This document shows, piece by piece, positions 63,032-64,000 of a stretch of 64,000 nt of DNA; position 1 is the first letter of the stretch, and every line of letters starts with the position of its first letter. The notes under the pieces are model-generated. The model worked only from the letters and a program-made list of their open reading frames with translations, had not been told where the DNA came from and searched no databases. Source of the DNA: Vulcanimicrobiota bacterium (GTDB lineage: Bacteria > Vulcanimicrobiota > Vulcanimicrobiia > Vulcanimicrobiales > Vulcanimicrobiaceae); the NCBI GenBank assembly GCA_013036095.1, contig JAAXCW010000001.1, forward strand, positions 248,001 through 312,000. The letters run 5' to 3'. The position numbers were made by a program, and so were the translations under genes.

Positions 63032-64000
63032 TCATACCTCCATAACGACGGGGACGATAACCGGACGGCGTTTGTAGCGAGCCATGATGGCCTTTGCCAA
63101 GCCCTCGCGTACGTGTTCCTTGACCGTGTTCACATCGCGAATTCCTTCGAGCGAAACCTTCTCGATCAGCGCGGTGAGCTCGGCGCGCAGCTCCTCCATC
63201 ACGCCGCCGGCATCGGGCATATAAAAGACGCCGCGCGAGATGATGTCGGGGCCCGTAATCAAGCGGCCTTCTTCGCTGTCGATCGCCACGACAACCATCA
63301 TGAAGCCATCAGCCGCAAGCAATCGGCGATCGCGCAAGACCGCTTCGCCGACATCACCGACGCCGGAGCCGTCGACGAAGACATGGCCGCCGTACGTCTT
63401 GCCGACCTTATCGCCGTAGTCTTTCGTGAATTCGAGTACGTCGCCGTTTTCCACCACGAAGACGCTGCGCGCATCTACCCCGGTGCGCTGCGCGAGTTTG
63501 CCGTGCTGCACCAGCATGCGGTATTCGCCATGCACCGGAACGAAAAACTCCGGACGCACCAGATTGAGCATCAGCAACAGTTCTTCTTGCGATCCGTGTC
63601 CCGAGACGTGCGAGCGTCCGTCGGTCCCATGCACGACGATGGCGCCGAGCCGGTACAGATTGTCAATCGTTTTATAGACGCCTTTTTCATTGCCCGGAAT
63701 CGGCGTCGCGCTGATTACGACGGTGTCGCCCGGCACGATCTTCAGCCGCGGATTATCGCGCACCGACATTCGCGTGAGCCCGCTCATCGGCTCGCCTTGC
63801 GAACCGGTCGTCATCACGACGACTTTCTCGGGCGGAAGCTCCTCGATCTCTTCGACGCGCATCGTGCGATCGGCGGGCACGCTAAGATACCCGAGCTCGG
63901 ATGCGAAGTGCACGACGTTGGTAAGTGATCGTCCCAGAAACGCAATCTTGCGGTCGAACGTAATCGCGTGATCGATCACTTGCTGGATGCGCGGTACATT
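63032..64000 (-). CDS. rnj: Ribonuclease J (N-terminus cut by window edge)
   Basis: The visible 322 codons are the C-terminal two thirds of a metallo-beta-lactamase-type RNase that matures and degrades RNA. Motifs include VVVMTTGSQGEPMSGLTRMS, DGRSHVSGHGSQEELLLMLN and FFVPVHGEYRMLVQHG, which belong to the beta-CASP and metal regions. The C-terminal domain ends KRRPVIVPVVMEV. The frame stays open past base 64000. It is 7 bases upstream of the small exported protein gene. Confidence 0.92.
   Translation of the reverse strand, partial: NVPRIQQVIDHAITFDRKIAFLGRSLTNVVHFASELGYLSVPADRTMRVEEIEELPPEKVVVMTTGSQGEPMSGLTRMSVRDNPRLKIVPGDTVVISATPIPGNEKGVYKTIDNLYRLGAIVVHGTDGRSHVSGHGSQEELLLMLNLVRPEFFVPVHGEYRMLVQHGKLAQRTGVDARSVFVVENGDVLEFTKDYGDKVGKTYGGHVFVDGSGVGDVGEAVLRDRRLLAADGFMMVVVAIDSEEGRLITGPDIISRGVFYMPDAGGVMEELRAELTALIEKVSLEGIRDVNTVKEHVREGLAKAIMARYKRRPVIVPVVMEV

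Overview
The window is GC-rich, densely coded DNA from a diderm bacterium. Every large gene is chromosomal housekeeping or accessory; I see no prophage, IS element, CRISPR array or rRNA. The only RNA gene I can support is one tRNA-Leu(GAG). RND efflux and lipoproteins point to two membranes. The futalosine menaquinone genes mqnE-mqnA-mqnC, an RNase J, an LCP protein and several beta-propeller lipoproteins with NHL-like repeats occur together. From memory this mixture resembles Candidatus Eremiobacterota (WPS-2) or a close relative; that placement is inference, since no marker can be searched here. Starts are often GTG or TTG, and neighbouring genes very often overlap by 1 to 14 bases (ATGA, GTGA, TAATG, TAGTG), so many genes are translationally coupled.

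Layout. 1-6.4 kb (minus): truncated RND pump, tRNA-Leu, and a chain mntP - kamB-like reactivase - kce/BKACE - dppB - dppC that looks like part of a lysine-fermentation type cluster with a peptide permease. 6.4-8.5 kb (plus): orphan ModB/WtpB-like permease, proline dehydrogenase, dtd. 8.5-12.3 kb: lipoprotein, HEAT-cyclophilin fusion, KGG stress protein and two secreted unknowns. 12.3-15.3 kb (minus): dnaG-rpoD macromolecular synthesis pair. 15.3-20.6 kb (plus): HD phosphohydrolase, secreted unknown, HAD phosphatase, M1 aminopeptidase, then a non-coding stretch full of hairpin repeats. 21-28 kb (minus): PDZ-7TM-GAF sensor, ppdK, propeller lipoprotein, glyS. 28.1-31.7 kb (minus): a short accessory insertion (PD-(D/E)XK nuclease with a probable modified-base reader domain plus a small unknown protein) coupled to rlmN, then udg and ybjQ. 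31.7-36.7 kb: glycosyltransferase, tandem duplicated trypsin-like proteases with different tails, DUF2079 membrane protein. 36.7-42.7 kb: prfB with the classic programmed +1 frameshift, a GDPH-motif secreted protein, a two-lobed aspartyl protease, secA. 42.7-50.4 kb (minus): GAF histidine kinase, propeller lipoprotein, 44-residue membrane peptide, polysaccharide deacetylase, LCP protein, rimO, yajQ, RodZ-like protein. 50.4-58 kb: mnmA, secreted unknown, mqnC-mqnA-mqnE, PAP2 phosphatase, ftsK. 58-64 kb: isocitrate/isopropylmalate-type dehydrogenase, a probably leaderless 64-codon gene, EamA transporter, dipeptide-type permease, amidase with its coupled secreted partner, truncated RNase J.

The observations I would follow first are: the rlmN-coupled two-gene insertion at 28152-29619 (candidate modification-dependent defence); the kamB-like/kce pair; a dispersed repeat family with fixed flanks and a variable hairpin core, one short copy of which is translated inside ftsK and another of which forms a gene junction; and the 25-bp inverted repeat at 61241-61314 whose only two mismatches are G-U pairs on the plus strand.
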